From Anaeroplasmataceae bacterium (GTDB taxonomy: Bacteria; Bacillota_I; Bacilli_A; Acholeplasmatales; Anaeroplasmataceae): a DNA stretch of 64,000 nucleotides. This document shows positions 32,101 to 41,094 of the stretch, in pieces; position 1 is the first letter of the stretch, and each line of letters starts with the position of its first letter. Made by a program: the position numbers and the translations under genes. Below the pieces are notes generated by a model, which did no database searches, had not been told where the DNA came from, and saw only the letters and a program-made list of their open reading frames with translations. The stretch is taken from positions 1-64,000 of the forward strand of contig JAIEEQ010000012.1 of assembly GCA_029067355.1 (NCBI GenBank), written 5' to 3'.

Positions 32101-35100
32101 CTATAATTTGGATCTTCAATACGGAAGAATACATCCATCTCATAATCCCCAATTTCAATTGGTTGTACTCCACCTCTTACATTCTTTCCTAGAAGGACTG
32201 TGTCAGTAGTATGCGTATCAACAACCAAATCTGGAGTTTGAATTTGTCCATTGTACTGAAGCTCTTTATCATAAGTAATATCAATAAATCTAGGAACAAT
32301 TGTAAAGTAGGTATATGCTGATTTTGCAGCACAGTTCGTTGTTGCAGGATATTCTACTCTTACATAGTAGGATCCTAAAGCCGTAGGAGCAGCAATCGGA
32401 TTGCTTAGATTGTTTCTATTATACCATTTAATGGTAGGAACACCATCATGAACCGTAGTAAACTCCAAATCCTCTAAAGTAACTGGACGTGCTAAATACT
32501 CAATTTCCATATCTGAGGTTGGGAATTCCATCAGTGGATCATCGTTAAATAGAATTTCCACAGTACCATCTAGTTGTCTAGGATTACAGTTATCTGCCAT
32601 TACATACAAGAAGACCTGTTTATAACAAACATTCTTATACTTAAGCATCTTAAGATTACTATTTATAACAACATTCGGATTTTCATGATATCGTACATCT
32701 AAAATCTCATATGGAATGTTTTCTAGTTCATTTTCTGGAGTGGAAGGATCATCCTTACCAAAATAATAACGATAGGTAATCGTTCCGTTTTCCTTTAATT
32801 CGTTGGTTACAACAAGAGTATGATTTGGATCAAGTGCCTTTAATAATACAGTATGATACTCATTATCAAAAACAGCTCTATAATTTTCAACAGTCAAACT
32901 CAAGGTACGATTCTTAATAAAAATTTCCACTTCCTGCTCATAGTAAGCAAAATTTCTTAACAAAATACGCACTGTAACCTTTGTAGCACTTGGCATTGCA
33001 TTTCTATAAATAGAAAGATATCTTGTGCCATCCTCAGCAATTGTTAAGGATGCTGTGGTCCATGTAGGGTTTGCAACATTCATACCACCCTCATGGTAGG
33101 TAATCAGTAGATTTTCTCCTTCAGCACCTGCTTCTTGAACAGCACCAGACAGATTTATAATTGGACCATGATACAAGCCATCATAGAATCCTTCATAGCC
33201 CGTAACATAGACATTATGTGGATCTCCTGTATTTTCAATTACCATGGTTACAATTATATAGGTAGGATTGTAGTTTGGATGTTCTAGACGCACTGCATAT
33301 TGATAGGTTCCTATGTTAATAACCTGAGGACAATTTGAAGAATAAGATAATTTACTATAATCCTCTGGAGTTAAGTTGTTTTCAGTACCATCTAATAGGC
33401 AATAGCCAACAGAAGCTGTAACTGGATCCGTAGGAGTAACCACAATACCATGAGAGAAACCATCATAAGCGTGTTGTTCTCCATCAACTCTATAATGAAT
33501 ATCTCGTCCTTCAATTATAATAACAGCTGAGTTCATTACCGTTTGATAATGAGGTGCTTCTATTTTGAAATAAATTGTATACGTGCCTGGAGCAGAATAT
33601 TGTGGCGGATACGCTTTCCAATCTCTTCCATCCACAGGGATTGAAGACTCACTATAATATACAGTGGCCCCAAAGACTGGTTCTGTTACAGTTACATCAA
33701 CCGTATGATATAGTCCGTCATAAATGAAGGTTTGAGTTTCATTAAAACCATATTTTATTACCAATGGTAAAATTTCATAGCTTCCACGGTATACAATACG
33801 ATAATTGCTTGTCTGATTTTGTTTAGGAAGACTTGTATTCGTTACCGTCCAAGGCTGTGCACTTGCAAGAATAAAGTCTCCATTTACATCTCCATTATAA
33901 ACGCCAATTTCGGCAGAACGAGACATAAAGAAGCCGTTAAACACATCGCCATCTAATAGATTTAATGCGGTATGCGTTTGATTTGTTGCATTCTCATAGT
34001 TTGCCTTCCAAGGAAGACCATCATAATGTTTAGAATCAAATGGCTCAGTCTGGTCAATAACATCAATATAAATGCTACGCTTAGTAATAGAGAAATCACC
34101 TAAAGAAATATTCAATTCATCTCTTGGCCATTCTAGCAAATCATTAAAGAATTCACTATGATTAATTTCTGTTGTAGCTGTGAACTTATATTCACCAACC
34201 TCTATTGGAGCAGAAATTTCATTATTATATAGCCAATCATTTCTATTATAGAACTTAAAGGAAATCTTAGATGGATCAAAGTCCTTAGGAAGTCTTAAAA
34301 TCTTAGAAAGAGGCTCTGCTTCTTCTCTGTCATACTCCTTACTGATATCTCCAAAGAAATAATTTCCCTTAACTGGGGTTACAGTAACAGTCTTTGTTAC
34401 TGTATAATATCGCGCTTTAGAAATAGTCAAGGTATAAACATATTGCATCTTTTCAAAGTCAGTTACTGTGAAATAAGAAATTGCTCCATTTCCAGTACCA
34501 TCATCAAATTGGCCTAAAGTTGTTGGTGTAGTATCTGTCGCATTCTTGATTTTAACACTAAAATCATGCATATAACCATCAACACCAAAGGTCATTTCAA
34601 TGGCACTTTGAGAAGAATTATAATGATGAATACCAAAGGCTTCATTGACATAATTTTTAGATTCAGACGGAATGGCTAATGTATATACACCATTTAAGGT
34701 AGATAAGCCATCTGTATTAGCTAAATTTTCATAGGTAACCGTAAAGTCATACTCAAATTCATTGTAAATAATTCTTACAACTGCATCTAAGCATTCTGCT
34801 AAATCATAGTATTCCGTCATTTCTACTGGTTCACCTGAAGTGGTTTTAAGAGTACTTGAGAAGATTTTCAAATCGTGTACAATCTTTTTACCATCAGCAT
34901 ATTCTTTGCTACGATATGTACCTTCCTCCCAGTCCTCGCCATTTTCATTAACCGAATAGAACGTTCCTGAAATATAATCCGTTGGAGCAAGCTTCGTCAC
35001 TTGTAGTGTCGACTGACCAGTAACCTTGCCTTGTTCCACCTTTCCCGTAGTGAAATTATAGGTAAAGTTTTGTCCAAATTCATCAATTGTAAATTGTGTA

Positions 35101-38100
35101 CAATTATACACTATTTTCAGCTTCGCTTTGACGACAATAAACTGAATATAGTTATACCGGTTAACAGAAATTCCTAAATCTATATAGAAGTTTCTGGTGT
35201 CATAGCTTTTAATTGTAGAGGTATGAACCGCATTTGTTGGATAAATAACTCTCTCTGGAGCAACCTCAGTACGAATACTTGCATTAATTTTTTTATCTGT
35301 TTTACGATCAATGACCATAGGGGTAGGTGTAATATAGCCACCATTATATTCATACTCATATAACCCTGTTGTTTCATTATAATATCCACCCCAATCTAAA
35401 TCATCTGGCGTAGATACTACACGTTTTGCAATTAATAGTGCATAGTTAATTACAACCTCAAAGTTTCCAGTAACATTGGCACCCTTATAGGTAATTTTAG
35501 GTGCAGTTGTCCACTGGAAGCCATTGATGCTTCCCACTTGAGCAGAGGCAATACTTCCAGCTCCACTCAAAGATGGATAGGTATTAGAATAATAATTAGC
35601 TGCAAAAGTATCAGGATATGAAACCATCTCTGCATAATCTTCTGAAAGAAGCGTATCTCCATATGCATTGTTATATGCCATATAGTAGCCTGAATCTGCA
35701 GATACTGTGGAAAGTGTTCCTGTAAATACATAGTCATTTGGAATACCAAATACATTACCACCTGCAGACCAACGACTATTTTCCCAACGCTCTCCTGTAT
35801 ATTCCTGAGTAACAATTGTTAAATTATTTAATAATGCCGTATTTGGGTTATAGAATAGTGGCTTCTTTTGCCCCGTCATCACCAAGAATTTTACATGGTC
35901 TAGATATGAATATCCATCAGATTGGGTCGTACCACCATATAAATCAGAATGCTGACCTGATTGATAGAATAAATCAATACGACGCTTTGTAATACTGAAA
36001 TTGATTTCAGTTTCCCCAAGCAATCTAGAGTTATTTGAGCGAATCTTAATCTGTCCGTTTCCTACATTCACATTATTAAAATAAGTAAGATAGAAAGAAG
36101 CTAAATCTAAAGTTCCATCATAGTCATAGAACATAAAGTACAGCTGGTCATTTGCAGTATCCTCACCCTCTAAACGGAAATCCTCTTTATTTGTTGAATA
36201 CTTTACAAAACGATCATCTACATCAATCGCAATGATTTTAGGCTTTATTTCTTCTCCAAGCTGATATTGGAAGGAAGAGGAGTCTAAGGTAAAGGTTAAC
36301 GCATTAATCTTAAAGACAGGCGTCATAGTATTAACTGTACTTCCGTTTGCTGTAATTGTTTTAAACTGCCATACATCCTTATAGTACACTATACCATTAT
36401 TAATATAGGTTACCTCATCATCATAGCATAAGCCATTTAATTCATTAGTTCGATTTGCATGGATTGTACCTGTACAATCACATACTGTTCCCGTAGCAGC
36501 CATAGCTTCTGCGGCTGTCTTTTGAGAGAATACGGTTCTATATACCGTAGTATCATCCATAGTTTCTACTTCACTATAATTATTAAAGGTTAAGCATTCA
36601 TTTCCTAAGGACACAAAGTTAGCACCTAAAATTAAAGTATCTACTGCAAATAAAGGGTGTACCTTGTGTGTAGTTGCTGTTCCATCAATGAAAGCATCAA
36701 CGTAATACTTTTCAGCTGAGAAACAGCTATCAGTTAAACCATATACAATTAAACCATCATGTGTATTAGGGAACTTTAAAGTACCATTTAATAATAGGTT
36801 CCCATTTGGAGCAAAATCCACCTCTTCATTAAAGCCTGTAATCAAATACCCCTTTAATGTAGGACAATATTCATAGGTAAATAAATTCTCGCTTTGATCA
36901 CCAATAATATATACTGGGAAATAGCAGTTCCAGTTTGTCCCCCATGTTACTGGCCAATCATCTTCTGCATGATATACTTCTAAATAGAACTTATCTTCAT
37001 TACAGCCATAGAATACACCATTCACATAATCATCAAACACTGGAGTTTGATTAAAATCAGATCCGGCTGGAATAATTGAGCAATCACGTGGAATTCTTAA
37101 AGAATCCAAATTAGAACAATTTTGGAAAGCTCCACCCGCAATCGTCTTTAAATTTTCTGGCAAAGCTAAGGTTTTCATGGTTCTACACCCTCTGAAGGCA
37201 TTAGCACCAATACGTTCAATATGAGATGCATTTGCTGTTAAGCCTAATCCTGTTCCAGGAACAGAGTTATCTCCTAGCTTAGAACATCCATCAAATAAAC
37301 CATTTGGAATAACTGTACTTACCGCAGGATCTAAATCAATGGTTTCTAGGCTGGTACAATTTTGGAACATATATTCTGAAACATAATCTCTACCATTTGC
37401 ACCAGTAGTTGTATGTTTTAAAATAACATCTGTTAAATTAGTACATCCAGCAAACAAGTGTGTACCAACATAATCAAAATTAGTAGCTCCTGTTGTATTG
37501 GTTGTAGCATAGGTTGTTGCTTGACCATACATATCAACTTGGGTCAGCTGTAAACAATTTGCAAAAGCATAATCACCCAAATAACGATATCTAGAAAAAT
37601 CAATAACACTAATAGAGGTACCCTCTAAAGCATGATGTCCAATTCTCGTTACTGTCAATGGAGAAAACGCATCAATAACGGATAGAGAAACACAGTTTAA
37701 GAATGCACCATCTCCCATTGCTGTATAACTTGCCTTTTCAAAGGTAACTGTATCTAGGTTATAACAATTTGCGAAAGCATAGGCACCCATATAGGTAACA
37801 TTAGCTGCACGCTCTCCTGCATTAATTACCTGTTCTAAGGAGGTCATATTTCTAAATGCACCATCAGCAATACGAGTAAAGTAACGATCTAAGGTGATGG
37901 TTGTTAATCCCTTTGGAATATAGAATCCTGTCGTATTTCCTCCCGTAGATTGATATGCCAAATATGAATTACCATAAGAGGCAGTACCAAACAGCCAGCC
38001 AATTGTAAAGGATGCACTAGAGGATTGATTTCTGTTATAGGTAGCACCAATAAATGGTATGTCAATTTCTTCTATATTGCTACAACCATTCATAATACCA

Positions 38101-40625
38101 CTTTCAATATACATATCTGTGTATTGTTCAATGGCCTTAATTGTAACACGCTTTAGACTTCTAAAGCCTTGGAAAGCATTAGTTTGATAATAGTTTTCTT
38201 GAGTTACTGTTACGTTTTCAAACTTCTCTGGAACATAACAAATCCAATTATTTGTCCAAGAAGTAATATATGTATTTAAATATTCCTCATTTCCACTGGA
38301 TTGAGAGAAAAACCAAACCAAAGAGTTTCTGATTTCAATATCATGCCACCAGAAATACCATTTAACATCACGGTTAACATATCCACGCTGAACACCAACA
38401 AATGGCACTGTTAAATTAACGAGTTCCTGACAACCCATAAACATAGACCGCTGAATACCCTTGGTTTCATCTCCTATGATTACAGTATTTAAATGGGAAC
38501 ACTTCCAGAAAGCATAGGAAGGCACATAGGATTGATGATTCAACTCAATAGAGGTTAAGCTAGAAGGAATATAATAAATAGTTGGGCTAGAGGAGAATGG
38601 TTCTCCCTGTGGAATTGCCTCACAGCCTGTAATATTATATATACCAAAAATGTATCCTAATTGATATCCACTAGCACCACGACCATTAAACAAGGTATCT
38701 TGGCTCATATTGATATCATATCTTCCAACAAATGGAATGCTTAACGTAGTTAAACCTGTACATCCTGCTAATGCACCACGACCAATTTCCGTAGTGGAAA
38801 GCCCATTAGCGTCTTCTACAAAGCTATAAATTTGTAGATTTTCAATCATACTACAATTCATAAAAGCACCAATTGCAATTAAAGATTCATCAGTAATTGT
38901 AACGCTCTTTAATGAAACTGGAATATAGAATTCAGCAAATGGAACGTTTTGAACACCTGGAGATGTTCCAGGAGAGGTTGACCCTCCTCCACCAGTTCCT
39001 AAGCCTGCATAAATGTCTCTTTCAGCAGGATTTGCAGTTGTAGCCTGGAATACCTTCTTATACGCACCATCCTCTTGGCCATATTCTCCAAAGATATAAC
39101 CAAATAAAGCCTCTACTGTCCCATCCGTGTAGCATGCAGATGGATTGGTAGTACCATTTCCACGCTCTTTTCCTATAAATGGAATCGTCAAAGACTGCAA
39201 AGAACCACAGGCATTAAACACGCCACTCCCCATTGTTTTTAAATTTGTACCAATGGTCATATTTCTTAAAGCAAAACAGCTTCTAAATGCAAAATCTCCA
39301 ATAGATTCAACATTTGCTGGAATTTCATTTGTATGAGTATTTGAAGTGAAATCAAAACTTGCCAATTGTCTAGAATGCATAACTCTAAGAATTGAGGAGC
39401 AGTTCGCAAAAGCATATCTTCCAATAGATCTTACTTCAGTTGAAATTACAACGTTTGCAATATTTATACAGTTATAGAATGTATCATCTGGTATTGTTGC
39501 ATTTGTATTTCCATCCAATGGTAAAAATACTATACCATATTCAGCTATAACCTGATTATTAGAAGCATTTCCAACTAAAGTATTTGACTCATATGCAGCA
39601 ACTCTAGACTGAGGTAACACAGTCTTCAAAGCATAGCACTGACAGAAAGCACCAGCACGAAGTGTTCCAATAGAGTCTGGCAAATAAGCAGTTGTCATAT
39701 TTGCTGCTGTATCAAAAGCACGTTCTCCAATTGAATTAGCACCCTCTACTGTTGAAGGAATATTGTTGCTGAAGCTGATGGACAATTCCTGTAAAGGAAG
39801 CATCATAAAGAATGCATGGTTCGCAACAGAATATTCATCTGTAATTGTAATCTTACTCAACATTCCAGGAACAACAACATTCTTTGCTGTTGCAGGAGTT
39901 GAAGATCCAGAACCACCATCACCATGATCAATAGATGTACCTAAAGTATCATACCAAGGAATCATACCAGAACCACTAGGCAGACTATCAATATCTGTAA
40001 TAGCGCCATTTGTTGTTACATTATAATTTAATTGTCGCTGCGCTTGAAAGGAATTATCTCCAAAGATTCCATAAATAGAACTTCTATATCCTGCAGTTGC
40101 TGCTGTATTTCCTCTTTCTGTACCAATGAATGGTAAAACCATTTCTTCAACAGAATGAAATGTATTAAATGCACCTTCTGAAATTTTTTCCACAGTTTTT
40201 GGAACAACAACTGAAGCAATTTGAAGACAAGCACTTCTTTGTACACCAAAACTAGTTGCTCCTGCTATCCATAACGGATATCTTCCTGCACCTGCAGCAG
40301 TGGAACTTGAACTTAAAGGAATATTAATTTCCTTGACTGGTAATCCATTATATTCCTCTGGAATATTTAAGCAATACCGATCATTACCTGTTAAAGCTGT
40401 AAGTGGAGCAGAAAAACCCGTTACAATATAGTAACTGCTATTACTAGAAAGAGTGAAGTTTATATTTGTATCAGGCACATCCTGAAGATCATAAACCATA
40501 TCTTTCTTATCATCATTTTCTTTCTGTATTTTATTATATCTAATCACCAACAAAGAAGCAAATACTGCCACCACAGCAAATAAACAAGATGCTATAATTT
40601 GAATAATTCTTCTTTTCTGTTTCAT
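23133..40625 (-). CDS. Giant surface protein (about 5830 aa): TM/signal, BspA-like LRR region, long MBG/Ig-like repeat array, C-terminal dockerin-like motif
   Basis: True start probably ATG at 40625 (MKQKRRIIQIIASCLFAVVAVFASLLVI) after RBS AAAGGAGGG; the track's 40673 start adds 16 residues upstream of the RBS. Confidence 0.92.
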   Translation of the reverse strand: MKQKRRIIQIIASCLFAVVAVFASLLVIRYNKIQKENDDKKDMVYDLQDVPDTNINFTLSSNSSYYIVTGFSAPLTALTGNDRYCLNIPEEYNGLPVKEINIPLSSSSTAAGAGRYPLWIAGATSFGVQRSACLQIASVVVPKTVEKISEGAFNTFHSVEEMVLPFIGTERGNTAATAGYRSSIYGIFGDNSFQAQRQLNYNVTTNGAITDIDSLPSGSGMIPWYDTLGTSIDHGDGGSGSSTPATAKNVVVPGMLSKITITDEYSVANHAFFMMLPLQELSISFSNNIPSTVEGANSIGERAFDTAANMTTAYLPDSIGTLRAGAFCQCYALKTVLPQSRVAAYESNTLVGNASNNQVIAEYGIVFLPLDGNTNATIPDDTFYNCINIANVVISTEVRSIGRYAFANCSSILRVMHSRQLASFDFTSNTHTNEIPANVESIGDFAFRSCFALRNMTIGTNLKTMGSGVFNACGSLQSLTIPFIGKERGNGTTNPSACYTDGTVEALFGYIFGEYGQEDGAYKKVFQATTANPAERDIYAGLGTGGGGSTSPGTSPGVQNVPFAEFYIPVSLKSVTITDESLIAIGAFMNCSMIENLQIYSFVEDANGLSTTEIGRGALAGCTGLTTLSIPFVGRYDINMSQDTLFNGRGASGYQLGYIFGIYNITGCEAIPQGEPFSSSPTIYYIPSSLTSIELNHQSYVPSYAFWKCSHLNTVIIGDETKGIQRSMFMGCQELVNLTVPFVGVQRGYVNRDVKWYFWWHDIEIRNSLVWFFSQSSGNEEYLNTYITSWTNNWICYVPEKFENVTVTQENYYQTNAFQGFRSLKRVTIKAIEQYTDMYIESGIMNGCSNIEEIDIPFIGATYNRNQSSSASFTIGWLFGTASYGNSYLAYQSTGGNTTGFYIPKGLTTITLDRYFTRIADGAFRNMTSLEQVINAGERAANVTYMGAYAFANCYNLDTVTFEKASYTAMGDGAFLNCVSLSVIDAFSPLTVTRIGHHALEGTSISVIDFSRYRYLGDYAFANCLQLTQVDMYGQATTYATTNTTGATNFDYVGTHLFAGCTNLTDVILKHTTTGANGRDYVSEYMFQNCTSLETIDLDPAVSTVIPNGLFDGCSKLGDNSVPGTGLGLTANASHIERIGANAFRGCRTMKTLALPENLKTIAGGAFQNCSNLDSLRIPRDCSIIPAGSDFNQTPVFDDYVNGVFYGCNEDKFYLEVYHAEDDWPVTWGTNWNCYFPVYIIGDQSENLFTYEYCPTLKGYLITGFNEEVDFAPNGNLLLNGTLKFPNTHDGLIVYGLTDSCFSAEKYYVDAFIDGTATTHKVHPLFAVDTLILGANFVSLGNECLTFNNYSEVETMDDTTVYRTVFSQKTAAEAMAATGTVCDCTGTIHANRTNELNGLCYDDEVTYINNGIVYYKDVWQFKTITANGSTVNTMTPVFKINALTFTLDSSSFQYQLGEEIKPKIIAIDVDDRFVKYSTNKEDFRLEGEDTANDQLYFMFYDYDGTLDLASFYLTYFNNVNVGNGQIKIRSNNSRLLGETEINFSITKRRIDLFYQSGQHSDLYGGTTQSDGYSYLDHVKFLVMTGQKKPLFYNPNTALLNNLTIVTQEYTGERWENSRWSAGGNVFGIPNDYVFTGTLSTVSADSGYYMAYNNAYGDTLLSEDYAEMVSYPDTFAANYYSNTYPSLSGAGSIASAQVGSINGFQWTTAPKITYKGANVTGNFEVVINYALLIAKRVVSTPDDLDWGGYYNETTGLYEYEYNGGYITPTPMVIDRKTDKKINASIRTEVAPERVIYPTNAVHTSTIKSYDTRNFYIDLGISVNRYNYIQFIVVKAKLKIVYNCTQFTIDEFGQNFTYNFTTGKVEQGKVTGQSTLQVTKLAPTDYISGTFYSVNENGEDWEEGTYRSKEYADGKKIVHDLKIFSSTLKTTSGEPVEMTEYYDLAECLDAVVRIIYNEFEYDFTVTYENLANTDGLSTLNGVYTLAIPSESKNYVNEAFGIHHYNSSQSAIEMTFGVDGYMHDFSVKIKNATDTTPTTLGQFDDGTGNGAISYFTVTDFEKMQYVYTLTISKARYYTVTKTVTVTPVKGNYFFGDISKEYDREEAEPLSKILRLPKDFDPSKISFKFYNRNDWLYNNEISAPIEVGEYKFTATTEINHSEFFNDLLEWPRDELNISLGDFSITKRSIYIDVIDQTEPFDSKHYDGLPWKANYENATNQTHTALNLLDGDVFNGFFMSRSAEIGVYNGDVNGDFILASAQPWTVTNTSLPKQNQTSNYRIVYRGSYEILPLVIKYGFNETQTFIYDGLYHTVDVTVTEPVFGATVYYSESSIPVDGRDWKAYPPQYSAPGTYTIYFKIEAPHYQTVMNSAVIIIEGRDIHYRVDGEQHAYDGFSHGIVVTPTDPVTASVGYCLLDGTENNLTPEDYSKLSYSSNCPQVINIGTYQYAVRLEHPNYNPTYIIVTMVIENTGDPHNVYVTGYEGFYDGLYHGPIINLSGAVQEAGAEGENLLITYHEGGMNVANPTWTTASLTIAEDGTRYLSIYRNAMPSATKVTVRILLRNFAYYEQEVEIFIKNRTLSLTVENYRAVFDNEYHTVLLKALDPNHTLVVTNELKENGTITYRYYFGKDDPSTPENELENIPYEILDVRYHENPNVVINSNLKMLKYKNVCYKQVFLYVMADNCNPRQLDGTVEILFNDDPLMEFPTSDMEIEYLARPVTLEDLEFTTVHDGVPTIKWYNRNNLSNPIAAPTALGSYYVRVEYPATTNCAAKSAYTYFTIVPRFIDITYDKELQYNGQIQTPDLVVDTHTTDTVLLGKNVRGGVQPIEIGDYEMDVFFRIEDPNYRLREKDKILDFKIVPRKLIIKIDEVYQATVPMTNWIKNSDWDNSYITGLLATDSIQLELETEAGYVDTYYNYDVYRVDSASGNYELYDTLVPPAGIYYANVLARNIYITHQDEQGNLSFADYYEIIFEVKVSIEYPPLEVEVHDAEYAYDGNPKTVDIDIISSGVQTILTEFYYVDDENKNTFNQFLEINVGVYKVHYKISTDDGLFKPAEGEATLTINKVNLDFSIDPFDVVYDGKEHNIGYTFTDPNFHMPTTITPRFFYFDVEELKALRVTHEQLDRFFREGMPTTSRIYSLYNDPKTSKPRVNAGTFIAYAYFPESNNWYTSFRSAEVTLKKRPLYFDYTGVPAPLIIEFDYTGQKPKISMGGFVYDESFNSLNNGPNAGLLPGHSMVRTDIPTFLLSPNSPDCRGEANNPGYEDPYQFDGDFEFASAYIAGADGNVAYNYYPAVNPIEDERGNLIYQVQIIIRRIQLTSFEVLDTEMEYNGEDAIPEILTPSDGKLIYYYYKVKDSISDITDTSNYFYGNQVFEHQKDVSQFSVNGVLEDGYYLVFITISDGRNFYAWNGGASGTDYTTDTLNGSTILGGDYENRKYKHAYVKVVPKQAQVLWKSLEEEFDVDEDGKAIRYTMREDIHPYIIDVYGNEQPINASMISAQTGATVAYAAAAGSYYVSATLDGTIINPLNYILNYPNDVFKILPKEYTIYERLTEPYLLTYWHKDYTKEDFGDEWIHSAVDLELEVRTRVNQAGFFYRANDFVLTQKITDAVGDDYSDSIHFNLNYSLYLTSNELIIEATDATYEYDRTVHGPIINVTSHMNGYYIRYDVVMVDENGDYFTSKVPGVNYTIDYKYSYPGDNYMIPDYENDGQIYKVFNSVGRYRVFYQVTLGDPDSVETVSQKTGMVDVTIKLADPQLYFADTGLDREYNGLAPSEAEVKSNLASGRYNGTSNDLVIKYYQRNSTTEIPAPITVGLYTVRVTSAVDDDPTVVKNYGRLNASYDFEIYPRKVTLMINANWEVTDADLNDQNLIWVSKAVNSTSYKNVNGGVQAGSEGYDFTIMNSFNQTNSDYYIPIPGLVVSDYFVFRMNSLQHLERGTYKFRGSSAYNSDFTFTAERTLNGVSEGSYDFDCKWLFKYDDQNGDPSDDELKTENYNIILDFTLVVHYKYMNHDLVSNMTYDYDTTIQRSPYANITYHDPSEADSTTYYRRDGEGPGTYNTDVTQYLVTEPGVYNYYIKITAPEYEDWEGRTSITINYRQRDKDTITIDPQYDLGKTYDGIPYDSSVLSPSSDLLCHFQWNQTDIVGGEILPAVSSWKIEYFLAHETTGDRVGDALESVVDAGRYWYRLTIPAGTIYGPTEIERPFRISPREYKIYAHNYDPWIEVGYNSNIWSYDIAKNPDNYIIETQSGTSGLLTGHYISVGVIETSGSNVGDYTISGSQLTINSGDGTNYRILDANGNNVRSNYIYSIEFDLRIKKGTIQYTEYIEDQYEYIGSGENDYYSPYIDVTLPANGNAYVEYSKTGLDGTWSKELPRYQDVGTYYIYYRALNVPNYNDLEPQCKQFEIVKKTNTLEIADLTRQYNGNPIEDPLISTANISSMRATMSDPLINTIVWEKEVSGGWVTLSSKPIEVGHYKVSIAINPTANYNGIGNWLEFDITPLVVSLTWSKKEFEYAAIPQAPDYELRADDYPEVNVMGLLAHASAANQFEVTYYDVSTGAQLPGKPTNVGEYRVQFAFQNEGLDYYTFSKDSSVSSVATNFTINKRKVTVKLGGNMEAPAGASVIQFTTATVDNLPDPVEFDGILIRQSVTAGTDKINGKYTDSAFTTMYKFSGPSADPKFMFKGTTTADQLSNYDIYVEINQSVSTGQFTYNIEGFKGEYDGKDHHVKFEPIAPEGDVTSVLYSMDGGSTWQSDLPQWSDASSIPHYVQIKVRSQIHGEVILGANAVAEKDERFAVIIYKKKTILNGDNVSLGKVYDGIAIKNPIVNYNKQNPDENRDAALQYNYFLYVEDGAGGGTYEPIGDANIVNAGKYRLIISMADTTNYEGTDATAGFNTENGPLEIFFEIKKRPIAIVYKNGQKDYDGLRWQETIRSMDGEVLPITNDPNSGLVDGHVFNGTIQTIASMAGLYNISSQFEWLDEYSIFDGDLDVRENYELHISVDARISKLTFKVDAISVKVPWDGNPHHISIVWREVPKIQDIDQNNLESLIKYSLSENGPFDQTRIDVINAGLTTIYFRIEGPNYDTHNGHATVELTPRETVIQITDFPGNGTGYKEYDGQPYPIDKIFYELSVDPDRLVTYTFYEVIDGQPDRELVDPPVEVGHYYFIANVGAGPTSDAARSGEYHFRITKHTEPYRWEYDSLVTLENGVPTMTMIYKGENTPVKPSAYFIDVFDHQIPANVIYTDAQGNPITPSNFTCGYYYVKAELDPTHPKYQEYIRNYNFTDEFQPFKIVGQIAGTPDGSDPTGGDEADPDYAGITFPSPQGDPRNNQADYDAKALVKDGKLYITAIKHFFTKPDKTVVYTVDLESGEILEVDGIVLSSTTTPNFKFVLPKDDQGKTLITTNINHTPTFTIHAQLLDKINTRWDTNDDVADKPIDIKIEATELDPDHTTHDPYPEPNGTDVQDIIIDPYDHTQYWNGVPVTFPLTVRVTQGTVDQSDDEILIEDVDYKIEWYRNTGVTPEDDPSQLASFTIKSIDGRKYSFRFGDDTTMDNTKHAGTFSIINSQSQRLKIRAGSKYKFVYYQQDLHAIDPNLGTEIQTLTMDILDGVENTSFGQPKTRDEVLDACVDQTELNIVTNKIRLGHTHQYIRPEDENTPGIGVDGYREGQLGFVLEQLDHKKDELKIWAYLDDGTGTNTKTLQVVFDLETGVELYNTPIATGMHIALFKSGQSHTNDNELDAIDVVLHGDINCDGAIDIFDVNEMLIDLPNVPEYIDNDDPIIFTVQYQAGLLAEKTGSAQPVQTIFDVDVLIMSAADVQLYDINAAFKQTTQQTGN
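23150..23470 (-). other. Partial dockerin-like C-terminal module
   Basis: ATGMHIALFKSGQSHTNDNELDAIDVVLHGDINCDGAIDIFDVNEMLIDL: one good DxNxDG Ca-loop repeat; the second repeat (QTIFDVDVLIMSAADVQLYDI) lacks the loop. Confidence 0.65.
23480..36250 (-). repeat. MBG/Ig-like repeat array in the 5830-aa protein
   Basis: Dozens of repeats with Y-[DNT]-G signature (e.g. FVYDGLYHTVDVTV, AYDGFSHGIVVTP, EYDGQPYPIDKIF, VYDGKEHNIGY). Confidence 0.8.
36900..40480 (-). repeat. LRR_5 (BspA-like) repeat region of the 5830-aa protein
   Basis: Repeats of type IGDFAFRSCFALRNMTIGTNLKTMGSGVFNACGSLQSLTIPFIG. Confidence 0.9.
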
Positions 40626-40703
40626 AGACAACCCTCCTTTACTTTTATAAAGTAAATTTGATATTTTTTGCATTATTAAAAAAGTATATAATAATACGTT
40701 TAC

Positions 40704-40732
40704 ATTATAATACTAATTTCGTAGCAATGCAA
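40704..40732 (-). promoter_or_regulatory. Sigma-A-type promoter for the 5830-aa surface-protein gene run
   Basis: TTGCAT - 17 nt - TATAAT on the minus strand (-35 at 40727-40732, -10 at 40704-40709), about 75 nt upstream of the ATG. Confidence 0.75.
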
Positions 40733-40907
40733 CATTATTTCGGCTAAAAAAGGCTTTTTTACAGCAATTTTAGCGCTTTTTATGCACTTTTTAACATTTT
40801 TATAGTCTATTTTTAGGAAAATTTTTCCAAATCATTTAACCGATTACATAATGTTTTTTGATGACCTAAAAACCTGTTTTTATAAATCTTAAAATTTCAC
40901 CATCTAA

Positions 40908-40945
40908 GAAAATGAAAAAGAAGCTTTTTAATGATAAAAAGCTTC
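40908..40945 (-). terminator. Intrinsic terminator downstream of the protease gene
   Basis: GAAGCTTTTTATCATTAAAAAGCTTC followed by TTTTTCATTTTC on the minus strand. Confidence 0.85.
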
Positions 40946-41094
40946 ATATCTTCTTCCTCTATTTTGACCTTATCAAATAGTTTCCTACCAGTAAATCTTT
41001 TTAATGGCTTCAAAGTCTACTCCCTTTACATAGTCCTCATAAAATAAATCCATATACTTAAAAAACAATTCAATTTGTTTCTTAGGATCAGGTT

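Noticed and set aside
40626-40673. N-terminal 16 residues of the 5846-aa ORF
   Set aside because: They include the RBS (AAAGGAGGG) of the better ATG at 40625, which starts a typical signal/TM sequence.
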